Shown: in pieces, positions 27,119 to 35,310 of the stretch
Position numbering within the stretch: position 1 is the stretch's first letter
How the letters are laid out: every line of letters begins with the position of its first letter
Assembly: GCF_900184815.1 (NCBI RefSeq)
Contig: NZ_FXXQ01000012.1
Location: forward strand, 48,531 to 112,530
Direction of reading: 5' to 3'
Length of the DNA stretch: 64,000 nucleotides
DNA from: Boseongicola aestuarii
GTDB taxonomy: Bacteria > Pseudomonadota > Alphaproteobacteria > Rhodobacterales > Rhodobacteraceae
The notes under the pieces: generated by a model
Told to the model about the DNA's origin: nothing
The model's input: only the letters and a program-made list of their open reading frames with translations
Databases searched by the model: none
Made by a program: the position numbers and the translations under genes

Positions 27119-27832
27119 ATGGATTTGCTTCTTGGATACGTGGCGGGCCTGCTCACGCTGATCAACCCTTGCGTGCTGCCGATCCTGCCAATCGTGCTTG
27201 CGACTTCGCTACAGGCTGGTCGGGCAGGACCGCTGGCATTGGCTGCGGGCATGAGTATTTCGTTCGTCGCGCTCGGTCTCTTTGTCGCGGTTCTGGGGCG
27301 CACCTTTGGAATCACCGAAGACACCGTTTCCAATGTCGCCGCTGTCTTGATGATCGGCTTTGGCGTGATCCTGCTGGTGCCTCGGTTGTCCGCCCGCTTT
27401 GCCACTGCAACCGCAGGCGTTTCCATGCAGGCAGATGCGGGGATTGACCGTATCGACCAAAACGGCCTCACAGGGCAATTCACCGCCGGCGTCTTGCTCG
27501 GGGCAGTCTGGAGCCCATGTATCGGGCCAACGCTGGGCGGCGCGATTTCGCTGGCCAGCCAAGGCGAAAGCCTGTTTCGGGCTGGCGCGATCATGATCAC
27601 GTTCGCCTTGGGTGTTTCATCGATCATTCTGGCTTTGGGCTATGGCGCACAGTCGGTGATCCGCCAACGTCAGGCAATGATGCGCCGCTTCGCAACCGCT
27701 GCGCGTCCTGTCATGGGGGCTGTATTCATTGCTGTGGGCGTGGCGATCTTGCTCAAATTCCACCATGTACTCGAGATCTGGGCCTTGGATAATCTTCCCG
27801 TCTGGTTCACCGAACTGTCTGTTTCGATCTGA
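27119..27832 (+). CDS. CcdA/DsbD-type transmembrane thiol reductant carrier
   Basis: This 237-residue protein has about six hydrophobic segments. It has the paired membrane cysteines of the CcdA/DsbD family: Cys18 in LINPCVLPILP and the Cys of GAVWSPCIGPTLGG. Such proteins carry electrons from cytoplasmic thioredoxin across the membrane. The next gene, 15 bases on, encodes an exported thioredoxin, the likely acceptor. Cytochrome c maturation or periplasmic oxidant repair are possible targets. Confidence 0.92.
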   Translation: MDLLLGYVAGLLTLINPCVLPILPIVLATSLQAGRAGPLALAAGMSISFVALGLFVAVLGRTFGITEDTVSNVAAVLMIGFGVILLVPRLSARFATATAGVSMQADAGIDRIDQNGLTGQFTAGVLLGAVWSPCIGPTLGGAISLASQGESLFRAGAIMITFALGVSSIILALGYGAQSVIRQRQAMMRRFATAARPVMGAVFIAVGVAILLKFHHVLEIWALDNLPVWFTELSVSI

Positions 27833-27847
27833 TTTAGGAGACACACC

Positions 27848-28258
27848 ATGCACCGCCGCACTTTCCTCACGTCTGCTGCCGCTATCACGCTTGCCGGCCC
27901 TGCATTTGCCGGGATCGGGACAGCCTACACGCCGGGCCTTCTTCAAAAGGAACTGGACGCGGGAAAGACCGTATTTGTCGATTTCTATGCCGACTGGTGC
28001 ACGACATGCCGCCGCCAGGAGCGGGTGATCAATGCGCTGCTGTCGCAGGAACCGGCCTATGAAGCGAACATCAGCTTCGTCGCGGTTGATTGGGACAAAC
28101 ACGCCCGGTCTGACCTGTCCGTCCGACTAAACATCCCGCGCCGCTCGACACTGGTGGTGTTGCGTGGAAACGAGGAACTTGGGCGCATCGTGGCGGGCAC
28201 GCGTGAAAGCGAAATCAAGGCTTTGCTGGACACCGCACTTACCTCAGCAACGGCATAA
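27848..28258 (+). CDS. Exported thioredoxin-like protein
   Basis: This 136-residue protein starts with a twin-arginine-like signal (MHRRTFLTSAAAITLAGPAFA), with probable cleavage after AFA. The thioredoxin domain has the active site DWCTTC (Cys51, Cys54) and the cis-Pro region NIPRRSTLVVLRG. It resembles the gamma domain of DsbD. Together with the CcdA-like gene it makes a split DsbD. If Tat-dependent, it would be folded before export. Confidence 0.9.
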   Translation: MHRRTFLTSAAAITLAGPAFAGIGTAYTPGLLQKELDAGKTVFVDFYADWCTTCRRQERVINALLSQEPAYEANISFVAVDWDKHARSDLSVRLNIPRRSTLVVLRGNEELGRIVAGTRESEIKALLDTALTSATA

Positions 28259-28311
28259 ACCTTGCAAAACCGACAATAAACGGCTCCCCTTCAAAAGAGG
28301 GGGGTGTCGAC

Positions 28312-28890
28312 ATGGCATTAGAAAACGCGAAAGTGACCAATTCCCGTACGGGAACTGTGTTTGAGATCATAGAGATTAGCGAAACCCACGTCGTGATGCG
28401 CTACACGATGCAGCCTCACATGAAGGTCCCCGATATCGCCGAACATTTCCACTCGGTCTGGGACGAAGAGTTCAAGATACTCGAAGGCGAGGGCGAATAT
28501 CGCCTCGATGGTAGCAAGGGCACGGTGAAGGCAGGCGAGACGCTCACTATGCCCCGAGGGATCAAACACATCCACCCGTGGAACACCGGCTCTGAGCCTA
28601 TGGTCATGGAACAGACTGCCACAGTCGATGCGCCCCATCCGCGCGCCGTTCGCGATACGTTGGGGATCATTTTCACTCTCTACAAGGCCGAGGCAGAAGG
28701 TAGGATCTTGCTCGACAAAGTCGGTATCCCAAGGAACCCGATCAAGTTTGCCGCAACCGCCCGTATTTTTGCGCAAGGCGGCAGCTATGATGCAAGATTT
28801 CCCAAAGCGATGCAGGACGGAGGCGCGGCGACCATCGGGCGGTTCGTTGAAACCCTGGGAGTCGACATGATCGACCCGGAGTTCCGCTAA
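28312..28890 (+). CDS. Cupin domain protein
   Basis: This 192-residue protein has a cupin barrel with the first metal motif AEHFHSVWDEEFKILEGEGEYRLDG and the second, MPRGIKHIHPWNTGSEPM. The His and Glu residues are consistent with a metal site. The C-terminal third, about 70 residues, has no match that I recognise. A GAGGGGGG ribosome site precedes the ATG and can partly pair with an upstream CCCC. The function is unknown. Confidence 0.85.
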   Translation: MALENAKVTNSRTGTVFEIIEISETHVVMRYTMQPHMKVPDIAEHFHSVWDEEFKILEGEGEYRLDGSKGTVKAGETLTMPRGIKHIHPWNTGSEPMVMEQTATVDAPHPRAVRDTLGIIFTLYKAEAEGRILLDKVGIPRNPIKFAATARIFAQGGSYDARFPKAMQDGGAATIGRFVETLGVDMIDPEFR

Positions 28891-29339
28891 TACATCTGGA
28901 CGATGGCACGCAGCGGAATACCGGCCACCTTCTCCAGGACAGCGACTTCATCCTGGCTCAGTGGCCCACGCCCGACGTTCCGCGCACTGACAAACCATCG
29001 CGCGAACCCTTGGTGTGGGGTATACGTCAGCGCGTTGAGGTTGGTGTCCCGCTGGCAACAAGGCGTTTCGTGTCTGTGCAGGTGAAAGCCGTCCTCACCA
29101 TGCCAGTCTTCGTCCATCCACTCGTGCCATTGCTCGATCGTTATATCGCCGCCACAGAACGGACAGGCAATCACTTCAAAGGCCTCTCCGCAGTCTATGA
29201 ACTGCAGCTTTCCATAACGCTTGACCCGTGCCTCATTCGTGCCCGCAATTCTAGCCAAGGCATCGCGCAAGGTGTCCGCCACCTCCGGCAAGGCCGCTTG
29301 CGGGTCGGCCGGGATCACAACCAAAAAGTGATCAGACAT
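28887..29339 (-). CDS. Hypothetical protein with Cys-rich possible zinc site
   Basis: This 150-residue soluble protein is not a family I recognise. It has CPFCGG (Cys59, Cys62) and later ETPCCQRD (Cys94, Cys95) with several His between them (HLHRHE), which could form a zinc site. The C-terminal motif TPHQGFARWFVSARNVGRGPLSQDEVAVLEKVAG looks conserved in style. ATG 29339 overlaps the aroC stop by one base (TGATG), so the two are probably coupled. Confidence 0.75.
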   Translation of the reverse strand: MSDHFLVVIPADPQAALPEVADTLRDALARIAGTNEARVKRYGKLQFIDCGEAFEVIACPFCGGDITIEQWHEWMDEDWHGEDGFHLHRHETPCCQRDTNLNALTYTPHQGFARWFVSARNVGRGPLSQDEVAVLEKVAGIPLRAIVQMY

Positions 29340-30439
29340 CAGCCGATGGGCCCGCGTACGCCACCTGTCTGTGCGCGATCCAACAGCAAGTGATCCAGAA
29401 CGACGGCCGCCGCCATGGCTTCGGCCACTGGAACCGCGCGGATGCCGACACATGGATCGTGGCGGCCCTTGGTGATAATCTCGGTTTCTTCGCCGGACTT
29501 GGTGATTGTCTTGCGCGGCGTCAGGATTGAAGATGTCGGTTTGACGGCAAATCGGACAACAACATCCTGACCCGTTGAAATACCGCCCAGAATTCCGCCA
29601 GAATGGTTCGACGAATAGATCGGCCCGTCCGGTCCCATCCTGATTTCGTCCGCATTCGCTTCCCCGGTCAGCCGCGCCGCCGCCATGCCTTCGCCGATCT
29701 CGACGCCCTTTACGGCATTTATCGACATCATCGCCGCTGCCAGATCGGTGTCCAGCTTTGCATATACCGGCGCGCCCAAACCCGCAGGACATCCGCGAAC
29801 CGAAACCTCGATCATTGCGCCCACCGACGACCCGCTTTTGCGCAGCCCATCAAGATAACCGGCCCATTCCTCAGCAGCCACCGCGTCAGGCACCCAGAAT
29901 GGATTACGCTCGATCTCGTCCCAGTCAAAGCGCGTTCGGTCAATGTCCTTCTCGCCCATCCCGACCATATAGCCGGTGACCCTTAGCCCCGGGACAAGCT
30001 GTGCCAGGGCCGCACGCGCCACACCTCCTGCCGCCACACGCGCCGCAGTTTCGCGCGCGGATGACCGTCCGCCGCCGCGATAGTCGCGGATACCGTATTT
30101 CTGCCAATAGGTGATGTCTGCGTGCCCGGGACGGAACTTTTCGGCGATATCGCCGTAATCCTTGGACCGCTGATCGGTGTTCTCGATCATAAGCTGGATC
30201 GGGGTTCCCGTCGTTTTTCCCTCGAATACACCGGACAGGATCCGTACCTCGTCAGCCTCCCGACGCTGCGTTGTATACTTGTTCTGACCTGGCTTTCTGC
30301 GGTCCAGCCATACCTGAATATCCGCTTCACTCAGAGCGGCTCCCGGCGGACAGCCATCCACCGTCGCCCCAAGGGCTGGCCCGTGACTTTCGCCCCAGGT
30401 CGTGACCCGGAAAACATGTCCGTAAGAATTCAGGCTCAT
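29339..30439 (-). CDS. aroC: Chorismate synthase
   Basis: The enzyme converts EPSP to chorismate with reduced FMN, the last common step of aromatic amino-acid synthesis. The 366-residue protein has all three signatures: [54 protein letters not shown], and [18 protein letters not shown]. The length and ends are typical. It is followed by the overlapping Cys-rich hypothetical gene. Confidence 0.97.
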   Translation of the reverse strand: MSLNSYGHVFRVTTWGESHGPALGATVDGCPPGAALSEADIQVWLDRRKPGQNKYTTQRREADEVRILSGVFEGKTTGTPIQLMIENTDQRSKDYGDIAEKFRPGHADITYWQKYGIRDYRGGGRSSARETAARVAAGGVARAALAQLVPGLRVTGYMVGMGEKDIDRTRFDWDEIERNPFWVPDAVAAEEWAGYLDGLRKSGSSVGAMIEVSVRGCPAGLGAPVYAKLDTDLAAAMMSINAVKGVEIGEGMAAARLTGEANADEIRMGPDGPIYSSNHSGGILGGISTGQDVVVRFAVKPTSSILTPRKTITKSGEETEIITKGRHDPCVGIRAVPVAEAMAAAVVLDHLLLDRAQTGGVRGPIG

Positions 30440-30508
30440 CGCGTCGTCTCCTTTGAGCGATGGTCTAGTCTGAACAAACGCAGGATGGAAGCGGGGGCAG
30501 AGCTTTCT

Positions 30509-30952
30509 CTAGCGTTCTATGCCGCGTCGCATCATCACCTTGTTGCCGTCCTCGCCCGATACCTCCCAGCCAAGCCGCTTATAAAAAGCGATCACCCCAC
30601 GCATCTTGCGATGTGTCGCAAGCGCCATCTCGTCCACCCCCGACATTGTTGCTTGTGCCACAGCAAATGCCATCAATGCCTGTCCCACGCCCCTTCGCCC
30701 ATGATCTGGGGCCACCGCGATATTCGCCAAATGCCAGCGCCCCAAAACCACACTGCCAATCAAGCAACCGATTGTGACCTCACGCTCGGTAGCAATCCAA
30801 ACCCGACCCGCGGCAATGTCCTCCGCCACGCCACTTGCAACATTTGGGAGATCAGGCAAAGTAACCGACCACACTGCGTAGGCCGCGTTGATGACGGCGC
30901 GGATCGCGTCCGCATCTTTGCTTTCCGCAGCCCTGATGCTCACGTCGTTCAT
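30509..30952 (-). CDS. GNAT family N-acetyltransferase
   Basis: This 147-residue protein has the acetyl-CoA-binding motif A: LANIAVAPDHGRRGVGQALMAFAVAQA (R-R-G-x-G-x-A). The usual C-terminal strand reads HRKMRGVIAFYKRLGWEV. It probably acetylates a small molecule or protein; the substrate is unknown. ATG 30952 starts the domain; the open frame upstream crosses the riboswitch on the other strand and is not coding. Confidence 0.9.
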   Translation of the reverse strand: MNDVSIRAAESKDADAIRAVINAAYAVWSVTLPDLPNVASGVAEDIAAGRVWIATEREVTIGCLIGSVVLGRWHLANIAVAPDHGRRGVGQALMAFAVAQATMSGVDEMALATHRKMRGVIAFYKRLGWEVSGEDGNKVMMRRGIER

Positions 30953-30966
30953 GATGACCACCCTGC

Positions 30967-31030
30967 CACATTCACCCTTTGAAAAATACCTCGGGGAGGG
31001 CTCGCCCTTGCGAGACCGGGGCAGCGCCCC
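30967..31030. repeat. Intergenic GC-rich repeat, copy B
   Basis: CACATTCACCCTTT then AAATACC matches copy A at 1701. The copy ends in the perfect hairpin GGGGC-AGC-GCCCC (31018-31030) followed by TCTTTT. It lies between the divergent GNAT gene and the thi operon. Confidence 0.6.
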
Positions 31031-31076
31031 TCTTTTGACCTTGCACAGATACCCGAACCGCCCTACCTCATGAGGT

Positions 31077-31159
31077 ACCTCGGGGGGCCCATTTGGGCTG
31101 AGATGCTGTTCCAGCGGACCCGTAGAACCTGAACCGGTTAGCACCGGCGGAGGGAAGGT
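31077..31159 (+). ncRNA. TPP riboswitch (THI element)
   Basis: The conserved core is plain: TGGGCTGAGATG, then ACCCGTAGAACCTGA, then CCGGTTAGCACCGG and GGAGGGAAGG. The ends ACCT (31077-31080) and AGGT (31156-31159) close helix P1. It lies 47 bases upstream of thiB, the first gene of a thiamine ABC importer. Bound thiamine diphosphate is expected to lower expression. Confidence 0.96.
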
Positions 31160-31165
31160 CGAGAT

Positions 31166-31198
31166 CCTCTCAACCCGCTCCTTCGCCCAGTTGAGAGG
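31166..31198 (+). promoter_or_regulatory. Ribosome-site sequestering hairpin of the thi operon
   Basis: CCTCTCAA (31166-31173) pairs perfectly with TTGAGAGG (31191-31198). The right arm contains the ribosome site of thiB (GAGAGGA), 8 bases before ATG 31207. No T-run follows, so control is probably at translation, not termination. Confidence 0.8.
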
Positions 31199-31206
31199 AA
31201 CTTGAG

Positions 31207-32193
31207 ATGCGTTATCCAATCCTTGCGGCAGGGCTTTTGGCAGTCACTCCGGCTTCGGCCCAAGACTTGCCCGTCCTGACCGTATACACTTACGACAGTT
31301 TCGTCGCCGATTGGGGGCCCGGTCCCGCAATTGAAACTGCTTTTGAAGCAACCTGTGAATGCGACCTTCAATTTATCGCCGCAGGCGATGGCGCGGCCCT
31401 TCTTGGGCGGGTCCGTCTTGAAGGTGCGCGAAGCGATGCTGACATTGTGCTTGGTCTGGACACCAACCTGCTCGCCGCAGCCAACGACACCGGGCTGTTT
31501 GCTCCCCATGGTCTCGAAACCCCAGCCCTCGACCTTCCAGTCGACTGGTCAGACGCGACTTTCCTGCCCTATGACTGGGGTTATTTCGCGTTCGTTCACA
31601 ATGCTGGCATGGAAAATATCCCGACGGATTTCCGCGGGTTGGGTGCAAGCGATACGACCATCGTCATACAGGATCCGCGCTCATCCACGCCCGGACTTGG
31701 CCTGCTGATGTGGGTCAAAGCCGCTTACGGCGACGAAGCGCCCGGCATCTGGGAAGCGCTGGCGGATAATGTCGTCACCGTCACACCGGGTTGGTCCGAG
31801 GCCTACGGTTTGTTCCTCGAAGGCGAAGCCGACATGGTGCTCAGTTATACCACGTCGCCCGCCTATCACCTGATCGCGGAAGAAGACACTGGCAAGACCG
31901 CAGCCGCTTTTGCCGAAGGCCACTACCTCCAGGTTGAAGTGGCAGGCAAGCTTGCATCAAGCGATCAGCCCGAGCTTGCAACTGCGTTTCTCGACTTCAT
32001 GCTGACCGACGCATTTCAGTCCGTCATTCCAACGACAAACTGGATGTATCCGGCCGTGATGCCCGAGGGCGGATTGCCCGAGGGGTTTGAAACGCTGATC
32101 CAGCCCGATCAGGCGCTCTTGTTGTCGCCTGTAGCCGCTGCCGAAGCGCGCGATGAGGCCTTGGACGAATGGCTGACCGCGCTCAGCCGCTAG
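31207..32193 (+). CDS. thiB: Thiamine ABC transporter, periplasmic binding protein
   Basis: This 328-residue protein has a signal peptide (MRYPILAAGLLAVTPASAQ) and the ThiB pattern LTVYTYDSFVADWGPGPAIE. VLGLDTNLLAAA, DWGYFAFVHN and MVLSYTTSPAYHL follow, as in thiamine-binding proteins. It captures thiamine or its phosphates in the periplasm. The riboswitch directly upstream confirms the substrate class. Confidence 0.96.
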   Translation: MRYPILAAGLLAVTPASAQDLPVLTVYTYDSFVADWGPGPAIETAFEATCECDLQFIAAGDGAALLGRVRLEGARSDADIVLGLDTNLLAAANDTGLFAPHGLETPALDLPVDWSDATFLPYDWGYFAFVHNAGMENIPTDFRGLGASDTTIVIQDPRSSTPGLGLLMWVKAAYGDEAPGIWEALADNVVTVTPGWSEAYGLFLEGEADMVLSYTTSPAYHLIAEEDTGKTAAAFAEGHYLQVEVAGKLASSDQPELATAFLDFMLTDAFQSVIPTTNWMYPAVMPEGGLPEGFETLIQPDQALLLSPVAAAEARDEALDEWLTALSR

Positions 32194-33731
32194 GGCTTGC
32201 CGGTTGGACCGGGATCGCGGCAACTGTTGCGATCCCGGCTCTTATCGCGCTCACGGCAACTGCCGTCGTTCTTTCGGCCGAAGGGGGCCGTGGGTTGTCG
32301 GCAGCCGACTGGGCGGCGATCCGCTTTACACTTTGGCAGGCGCTTCTTTCCGCGATGATAAGCGTCGGTCTCGCAATTCCTGTCGCACGCGCGCTTGCAC
32401 GGCGACAATTTCTGGGCCGCGAAGCTCTCATCACGCTTCTGGGTGCCCCATTCTTGCTGCCTGTGATTGTTGCGGTGTTCGGGCTTCTGGCGATCTTTGG
32501 ACGCAGTGGACTTTTGAACAACGGTTTGGTCGCCATTGGAGCCCAGCCCATCAGCATCTTCGGATTGCACGGCGTCGTCCTTGCTCATGTCTTCTTGAAC
32601 CTGCCCCTTGCAACACGCCTCTTATTGCAGGGCTGGCAAACAATTCCCGCCGAGCGTTTTCGCCTCGCGGCGTCGCTCGACATGAGGGCGGGTGCGATGT
32701 TTCGACACTTGGAAGTTCCAATGCTTGTGCGCGCGGCACCACCTGCAGCACTGATCATATTCGCTATTTGCACGACAAGCTTTGCCGTCGCTCTGACGCT
32801 TGGCGGCGGCCCTCGTGCAACTACCGTCGAGCTTGCCATCTTTCAGGCGCTACGGTTCGATTTCGATCTCACGCGTGCGGCCATGCTCTCGGTGGTGCAA
32901 CTTGCCATCACAGGCTCACTGGCCCTCATTGCGTTGAAACTTGCACGCGCTCCGGATTTTGGAAAAGGGTTTGATCGCCCCGCCAAACGCTGGGATGTCG
33001 ATGACGCGCCCCGTCGCATTTTAGATGGCATGTTTATTGCGGCGGCGGCGCTTTTTCTGATTGCGCCCATGGCGGCCGTTTTCGTGCGAGGCGCAACGAA
33101 CCTTGCAGGGCTTCCCGACGTAGTCTGGACCTCTGCCGGGCGTTCATTGCTGGTGGCTGCGCTTTCGACGACGCTCGTTGTAAGCGCCGGCCTGTTCACG
33201 TCGATCGCTGCAGCACGTCTTCGCAGTGGAGCTGTCTGGATTGAAAGCGCCGGTCTTCTCGCGATTGCCGCGTCGCCCCTTGTCGTGGGAACAGGCTTGT
33301 TCATAATCGTGTTCCCCTTCGTCGAACCCGCGCGACTTGCGCTTCCGGTCACCGCGCTCGTCAACGCGGTTGTGACGCTGCCGTTTGTGCTGCGCGCCCT
33401 GATACCAGCCGTACGAGACGCCGAAGCTTCCTTCGGCCCACTCGCGGACAGCCTCGATCTTAAAAGTCTTGCAAGACTTCGATTGCTGATCCTGCCGCGC
33501 ATCCGAAGACCACTTGGGTTCTCAGCCGGACTGGCCGCCGCTCTGTCAATGGGAGACCTCGGCGTGATAGCGCTGTTCGCAGACCCGGCGACAGCCACCT
33601 TGCCGCTGCAACTCTACCGATTGATGGGAGCTTACCGGATGGATGACGCCGCAGGTGCGTCACTCCTCTTACTCTCCTTGAGCTTCGCGCTGTTCTGGGC
33701 TTGCGACTGGGGAGGGCGCCGCGGTGCTTGA
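32169..33731 (+). CDS. thiP: Thiamine ABC transporter, permease
   Basis: This 520-residue inner-membrane protein has two fused permease halves, each with an EAA-type loop. The first reads AERFRLAASLDMRAGAMFRHLEVPML, the second SFGPLADSLDLKSLARLRLLILPRIRR. About twelve hydrophobic segments are visible, as expected for ThiP. The start overlaps the end of thiB by 25 bases and the stop overlaps thiQ by 8 bases. Confidence 0.95.
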   Translation: MADRAQPLGLAGWTGIAATVAIPALIALTATAVVLSAEGGRGLSAADWAAIRFTLWQALLSAMISVGLAIPVARALARRQFLGREALITLLGAPFLLPVIVAVFGLLAIFGRSGLLNNGLVAIGAQPISIFGLHGVVLAHVFLNLPLATRLLLQGWQTIPAERFRLAASLDMRAGAMFRHLEVPMLVRAAPPAALIIFAICTTSFAVALTLGGGPRATTVELAIFQALRFDFDLTRAAMLSVVQLAITGSLALIALKLARAPDFGKGFDRPAKRWDVDDAPRRILDGMFIAAAALFLIAPMAAVFVRGATNLAGLPDVVWTSAGRSLLVAALSTTLVVSAGLFTSIAAARLRSGAVWIESAGLLAIAASPLVVGTGLFIIVFPFVEPARLALPVTALVNAVVTLPFVLRALIPAVRDAEASFGPLADSLDLKSLARLRLLILPRIRRPLGFSAGLAAALSMGDLGVIALFADPATATLPLQLYRLMGAYRMDDAAGASLLLLSLSFALFWACDWGGRRGA

Positions 33732-34407
33732 ATTGAAAGACGTCAAACTCGTGCTTGGGGACTTCCGGCTTTCCGCAAATCTGGCAATCGACGGGCCCGG
33801 TGTGACAGCGGTGATCGGACCGTCAGGCGGAGGCAAGTCGACGCTGTTGTCGCTGATCGCCGGATTCCAACTGCCTGATGAAGGGCGGATTTTTTGGGAT
33901 GGCTCGGACATTACGGATTTGACTCCCGGTGCAAGGCCGGTTGCCATGCTGTTTCAGGACAACAATCTCTTTCCACACCTAGACAGCCTCTCCAACGTGG
34001 CTCTGGGCGAAGTACCTGTCGCGCGTCCAAGTCAGGACACGAAAGAGCGGGCGCGAGATGCCTTAAGAAAGGTCGGTCTTTCCGGTCTGGAGACCCGTAA
34101 ACCCGGCGCGCTTTCCGGAGGTCAACAAAGCCGCGTCGCGCTCGCGCGTTTGCTGCTCACAAAGCGCCCGGTCATCCTGATGGATGAACCGTTCTCGGCG
34201 CTGGGCCCGTCACAGAGACGGGACATGCTTGCCCTGGTGAAAGAACTGCTGCCAAAAGCGACAATCCTGATGGTCACGCACGATCCTGATGATGCGCGCG
34301 AATCGATGCAGACAGCAGTGGTTTCAGACGGATATGTTTCGCCACCGCGAGATACGGTCGCCGTCTTCGCAGATCCACCACCGATTCTTGATGCCTACCT
34401 CAGGTAG
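33724..34407 (+). CDS. thiQ: Thiamine ABC transporter, ATPase
   Basis: This 227-residue ABC ATPase has Walker A GPSGGGKSTLLSLIAG, a Q-loop (MLFQDNNLFPHL), the signature LSGGQQSRVALARLLL, Walker B VILMDEPFSAL and the switch His in MVTHDPDDA. It starts at GTG 33724 inside thiP. It completes the riboswitch-controlled thiBPQ importer, which would feed thiamine-dependent enzymes such as Dxs. Confidence 0.96.
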   Translation: MLELKDVKLVLGDFRLSANLAIDGPGVTAVIGPSGGGKSTLLSLIAGFQLPDEGRIFWDGSDITDLTPGARPVAMLFQDNNLFPHLDSLSNVALGEVPVARPSQDTKERARDALRKVGLSGLETRKPGALSGGQQSRVALARLLLTKRPVILMDEPFSALGPSQRRDMLALVKELLPKATILMVTHDPDDARESMQTAVVSDGYVSPPRDTVAVFADPPPILDAYLR

Positions 34408-34435
34408 GGTATCTGTGGCAGCTCTGCCCTTAACG

Positions 34436-34643
34436 CCCCAGGGATTTCTCGACCCAAAGATCGAAAAGAAGCGACCTGCATCAGCCGACACAAGCCGTCC
34501 CTTCTTCAGGTCACAAGGCTGGCGTCCCTGCTGCCTTGCATCACAAATTCCGCCGGGAAACCTTTCAAACCAATTTACCCAACCAGATGTGTCTTGGTGG
34601 AGCGTCAAGGTTAACAGCTTCTTTGGGTCACGAAATCCTGGGG
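34436..34643. mobile_element. Short inverted-repeat-bounded element (MITE-like candidate)
   Basis: The left end at 34436-34459 (CCCCAGGGATTTCTCGACCC then AAAG) and the right end at 34621-34643 (CTTTGGGTCACGAAATCCTG then GGG) are inverted repeats. They match at 21 of 23 positions with one gap, and the unit is 208 bases long. A 9-base direct repeat, TGCCCTTAA, occurs just outside, at 34425 on the left and at about 34671 on the right, although the right copy is 28 bases from the end. No transposase is present. An open minus-strand frame crosses it but has no support. Confidence 0.5.
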
Positions 34644-34674
34644 TGAGCCGCGTCAGCTGCCAGGGGCAATGCCC

Positions 34675-35088
34675 TTAATCGTCCACCGGTTTTCTGAGTG
34701 CCTTGATCTGGCCGCGCTGTTTCTTGGCTTCGACGCGCTTTCGCTTTTGCCCAAGAGGCACACGCGTTCGAATGCGTTTCTTGGGCTTTTCCGTTGCGCG
34801 TCTGATCAGATCGGCCAGCCTTGAGCGGGCTATTTCACGGTTACGCGCCTGACTCCGCTCGTCGCTCACCTGAATGATGATGGCGCCATCTTTCGTCCAC
34901 CGTCGCCCCGCCAATCTTCGAAGCCTCTGTTTGACGGCCATTGGCAAGTGTGGAGAGCGCTCGGCCTCGAACCTGAGTTCCACTGCAGATGAAACCTTGT
35001 TCACGTTCTGCCCGCCCGGACCAGAGGCACGCACGAAACTTTCGGTCAGTTCCCAGTCGGCGATTCTTATGTCGGGCGTGATTTGCAT
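34675..35088 (-). CDS. arfB: Alternative ribosome-rescue factor / peptidyl-tRNA hydrolase
   Basis: This 137-residue ArfB (YaeJ) protein frees ribosomes stalled without a stop codon. The catalytic GGQ is in ASGPGGQNVNKVSSAVELRF near residue 27. The long basic tail (TEKPKKRIRTRVPLGQKRKRVEAKKQRGQIKALRKP) is the part that enters the empty mRNA channel. No good ribosome site precedes the ATG (only CACAAAG). A terminator hairpin ends 16 bases upstream, so expression probably needs read-through from the leader RNA. Confidence 0.95.
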   Translation of the reverse strand: MQITPDIRIADWELTESFVRASGPGGQNVNKVSSAVELRFEAERSPHLPMAVKQRLRRLAGRRWTKDGAIIIQVSDERSQARNREIARSRLADLIRRATEKPKKRIRTRVPLGQKRKRVEAKKQRGQIKALRKPVDD

Positions 35089-35104
35089 CTTTGTGATATA
35101 AGAG

Positions 35105-35128
35105 AAGGGCCGCCAATAGGCGACCCTT
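35105..35128 (-). terminator. Terminator hairpin just before arfB
   Basis: Read on the minus strand, AAGGGTCGCC-TATT-GGCGGCCCTT forms a 10-bp stem with one G-U pair, followed by CTCTTATAT. The plus-strand reading has a mismatch at that pair, which supports a minus-strand RNA. It uses the same stem core as the HU terminator. Confidence 0.75.
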
Positions 35129-35209
35129 CCGAGTGTCTTGGAGATGGGCCAGTTAGGGGTCGGTTATACCGACGGCCCAATCAAAGGTGTTCTGCCTTCA
35201 GGTTTGCCT

Positions 35210-35266
35210 TCAGGCGACGATCCCTTCAACTGTTCCGACACGTTTCTCCAATATCGCTCTAGACAC
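35210..35266 (-). CDS. 18-residue leader peptide candidate upstream of arfB
   Basis: GTG 35266 follows AGGAGG by 7 bases, within a 14-of-16 match to the complement of the 16S rRNA tail. The product is MSRAILEKRVGTVEGIVA and ends at TGA 35212-35210. The last codons (AAGGGATCGTCGCC, 35226-35213) repeat the terminator's 5' arm with a 4-base insert, so this stretch could pair with the terminator's 3' arm. The peptide sequence has no codon run of one amino acid. Confidence 0.5.
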   Translation of the reverse strand: MSRAILEKRVGTVEGIVA

Positions 35267-35310
35267 TGGACCACCTCCTTTCGTTTGTTTCCGATAACTC
35301 AGAGGTTGGC

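Larger units (their letters stand above)
35096..35300 (-). ncRNA. Structured leader RNA upstream of arfB (attenuator or sRNA candidate)
   Basis: On the minus strand this region has, in order: a near-perfect complement of the 16S rRNA tail (GAAAGGAGGTGGTCC, 35282-35268); an 18-codon ORF; a long-range 7-bp stem AGTGTCT/AGACACT (35261-35267 with 35132-35138); and a doubled 10-base unit CCTGAAGGCA. These are followed by a 6-bp stem TGGGCC/GGCCCA enclosing the hairpin GTCGGT-ATA-ACCGAC, and a terminator. It lies between yhhQ and arfB, with a TTGACA motif at 35325-35330 just past the yhhQ stop. I cannot name an RNA family. Confidence 0.65.

Noticed and set aside
34324..34608. Minus-strand 94-codon ORF crossing the inverted-repeat element
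   Set aside because: It has no ribosome site or known motif and continues into the thiQ coding region antisense. It is treated as an accidental frame.
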